From an uncultured Alistipes sp. (GTDB lineage Bacteria > Bacteroidota > Bacteroidia > Bacteroidales > Rikenellaceae), in assembly GCA_947174295.1 (NCBI GenBank), contig CAMWIG010000090.1:1-7773 (forward strand): a stretch of 7,773 nt of DNA, written 5' to 3'. A model generated the notes under the pieces. The model made no database searches, was not told where the DNA came from, and saw nothing but the letters and a program-made list of their open reading frames with translations. The position numbers and the translations under genes were made by a program. Below are positions 6,957 to 7,773 of this stretch, in pieces. The stretch's first letter is position 1. Every line of letters begins with the position of its first letter.

Positions 6957-7559
6957 CTATTTCAACTCGCCGCCGCCCTCGCGCACTACCTCGGGTTCGC
7001 CCTCCGTAAGGTCTACGACCGTAGTCGGCACGACGGAGCCTATGCCGCCGTCGACGACCAGGTCTATCTCGCGACCGTAGCGCTCCTCGATGAGCGACGG
7101 GTCGGTGGTATACTCCTGTTCGCCGTCGCGGTCGACCACCGACGCCGTAAGCAGCGGTCCGTCGACGCACGCCGCCACAGCGCGCGCCAAGGCATTCGCA
7201 GGCATGCGGACACCTATCGTGCGGCGCTTGGAGAGCACCTTGTCGGGCATACGCGACGAAGCGGGCAGGATGAACGTGAACGGCCCGGGCAGGTTGCGCT
7301 TCAAAATCCTGAACGCGGCATTGTCCACCCGACAGTAGTCGGCCACCGACGACAGAGAGTCGAAGACCACCGACAACTCCGCAACCTCCTTGCCGCACAA
7401 GGCATGCAGACGCGCCACGCCCTTCGCCGAGCGCAGCGCACACCCGAAGGCATAAACTCCGTCGGTGGGATACGCCACCACGCCTCCGCGCGACAGTATA
7501 TCGGCGACACGCTGCAAATCCCGCTCCGAAGGGTTCTTATCGTAAATCCTGACGAGCAT
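6957..7559 (-). CDS. Sua5/YciO/YrdC family protein (YciO-like; possible threonylcarbamoyl-AMP synthase)
   Basis: A 200-residue single-domain protein. The fold signature is clear: RGGVVAYPTDGVYAFGCAL (24-42), LPGPFTFIL (90-98), KRRTIGVRMPAN (111-122), and TDPSLIEERYGREIDLVVDGG near the end, which follows E. coli YciO closely. TsaC/Sua5 members make threonylcarbamoyl-AMP for the t6A modification of ANN-decoding tRNAs. Here the KRxxxKP and SxN nucleotide-binding signatures of true TsaC are degenerate: CGKEVAELSVVF replaces the first and TASVVDRDG the second. The YPTDTVYGLGC motif is altered to YPTDGVYAFGC. Calling it YciO-like is therefore safer than TsaC. The ATG at 7559 is chosen because family alignments begin at LVRIYDKNP, and the upstream ATG at 7598 would lie within the promoter. 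It is the first gene of the six-gene cluster. Confidence 0.88.
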   Translation of the reverse strand: MLVRIYDKNPSERDLQRVADILSRGGVVAYPTDGVYAFGCALRSAKGVARLHALCGKEVAELSVVFDSLSSVADYCRVDNAAFRILKRNLPGPFTFILPASSRMPDKVLSKRRTIGVRMPANALARAVAACVDGPLLTASVVDRDGEQEYTTDPSLIEERYGREIDLVVDGGIGSVVPTTVVDLTEGEPEVVREGGGELK

Positions 7560-7567
7560 AATCGAAG

Positions 7568-7599
7568 CAAAGATACGAATAAGCGAGTGCAATGCCAAA
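7568..7599 (-). promoter_or_regulatory. Near-consensus Bacteroidetes promoter of the six-gene cluster
   Basis: Read on the minus strand, TTTG (7599-7596), a 20-base spacer and TATCTTTG (7575-7568), a perfect match to TAnnTTTG. The start codon at 7559 is only 8 bases beyond the -7 box, so transcription should begin about 3-5 bases before the ATG and the mRNA would be essentially leaderless. Confidence 0.75.
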
Positions 7600-7620
7600 T
7601 TTATTTGAGCATTGCACTCG
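7584..7620. promoter_or_regulatory. 12-bp-arm inverted repeat straddling the operon promoter
   Basis: cgagtgcaatgc (7584-7595) and gcattgcactcg (7609-7620) are perfect inverted copies around a 13-base AT-rich centre. The -33 TTTG element lies in the centre and the left arm fills most of the promoter spacer, as expected of an operator. The right arm is followed on the plus strand by gctttttaaattt, so it also has the form of a rightward intrinsic terminator, which would limit antisense transcription leaving the YciO-like gene. I cannot decide between the two. Confidence 0.6.
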
Positions 7621-7639
7621 GCTTTTTAAATTTAGTAAC

Positions 7640-7749
7640 AATTAGCAATGAGTAATTTTTATCGGCGATATGACTTGCGCGGACTGCATGCTCGAAATCC
7701 GCGCAAGTCCGGCATGACATACCTGCGCCTTGATTACTCATTTCCAATT
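7640..7749. repeat. Nested palindromic element, about 110 bp (MITE-like or dispersed palindromic repeat)
   Basis: Outer inverted ends are aatt-N3-aatgagtaat (7640-7656) and attactcatt-N3-aatt (7733-7749), 14 of 17 positions paired in register. An inner perfect 12-bp inverted repeat, gacttgcgcgga (7672-7683) and tccgcgcaagtc (7698-7709), encloses 14 bases. The ends are AT-rich and the core GC-rich. There is no open frame of note, no tRNA fold and no gene in 7560-7773. Neither end shows a clear target-site duplication. Confidence 0.55.
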
Positions 7750-7773
7750 TTTCATTTTATTCTCCGTTTGTCC

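Noticed and set aside
7560..7598. A 13-residue upstream extension of the YciO-like protein starting at 7598.
   Set aside because: It would start inside the promoter, upstream of the perfect -7 box, and the added residues are not part of the family.
7672..7709. The GC-rich stem-loop considered as a tRNA arm or simple intrinsic terminator.
   Set aside because: There is no cloverleaf around it, and no T-run follows either arm directly; it fits better as the core of the nested palindrome.

Overview
The window looks like chromosomal DNA from a GC-rich member of the Bacteroidales, most likely an Alistipes-type organism (Rikenellaceae). The reasons are: small membrane families typical of Bacteroidetes (DUF4293, DUF4199), a stand-alone HsdR_N-type protein of the Bacteroidetes kind, LytS/LytTR signalling, absence of strong Shine-Dalgarno sequences, and two promoters of the Bacteroidetes TTTG / TAnnTTTG type. 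The genus is an inference from composition and gene content, not a proven assignment.

Region 1 (1-1151): the 3' part of a LacZ-type GH2 beta-galactosidase ends at 845. The recognisable LacZ sequence runs upstream past the first usable start codon to an in-frame stop at 30-32, so the gene appears broken there by a nonsense change or frameshift. A 306-bp intergenic stretch follows. It holds a strong hairpin terminator (937-972) flanked by two copies of a roughly 57-bp direct repeat, each carrying a small hairpin and the same 8-codon reading frame.

Region 2 (1152-2489, minus strand): a secreted GH2-like protein whose barrel is cut short and whose catalytic 'NE' pair reads 'EN'. It is probably a non-catalytic relative of the glycosidases. 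Its neighbour across the terminator is the LacZ remnant.

Region 3 (2490-3098, plus strand): a Bacteroidetes promoter followed by a small stand-alone PD-(D/E)xK protein of the HsdR N-terminal family, with no restriction-modification partners in view.

Region 4 (7599 down to 3127, minus strand): a tightly packed six-gene cluster in the order YciO/TsaC-like protein, DUF4199 membrane protein, polyprenyl-phosphate-type GT2 glycosyltransferase, DUF4293 membrane protein, LytS-type histidine kinase, LytTR response regulator. Gaps are 4-24 nt, and the kinase and regulator overlap by 8 nt. A near-consensus promoter lies just before the first gene, so close that the transcript should be almost leaderless. 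The set reads as an envelope-related module (glycosyltransferase plus two small polytopic proteins) co-transcribed with a two-component system, but the signal and targets cannot be told from the sequence.

Region 5 (7560-7773): non-coding. It contains an inverted repeat wrapped around the -33 element of the operon promoter, and then a 110-bp nested palindromic element resembling a small non-autonomous mobile element or dispersed palindromic repeat.
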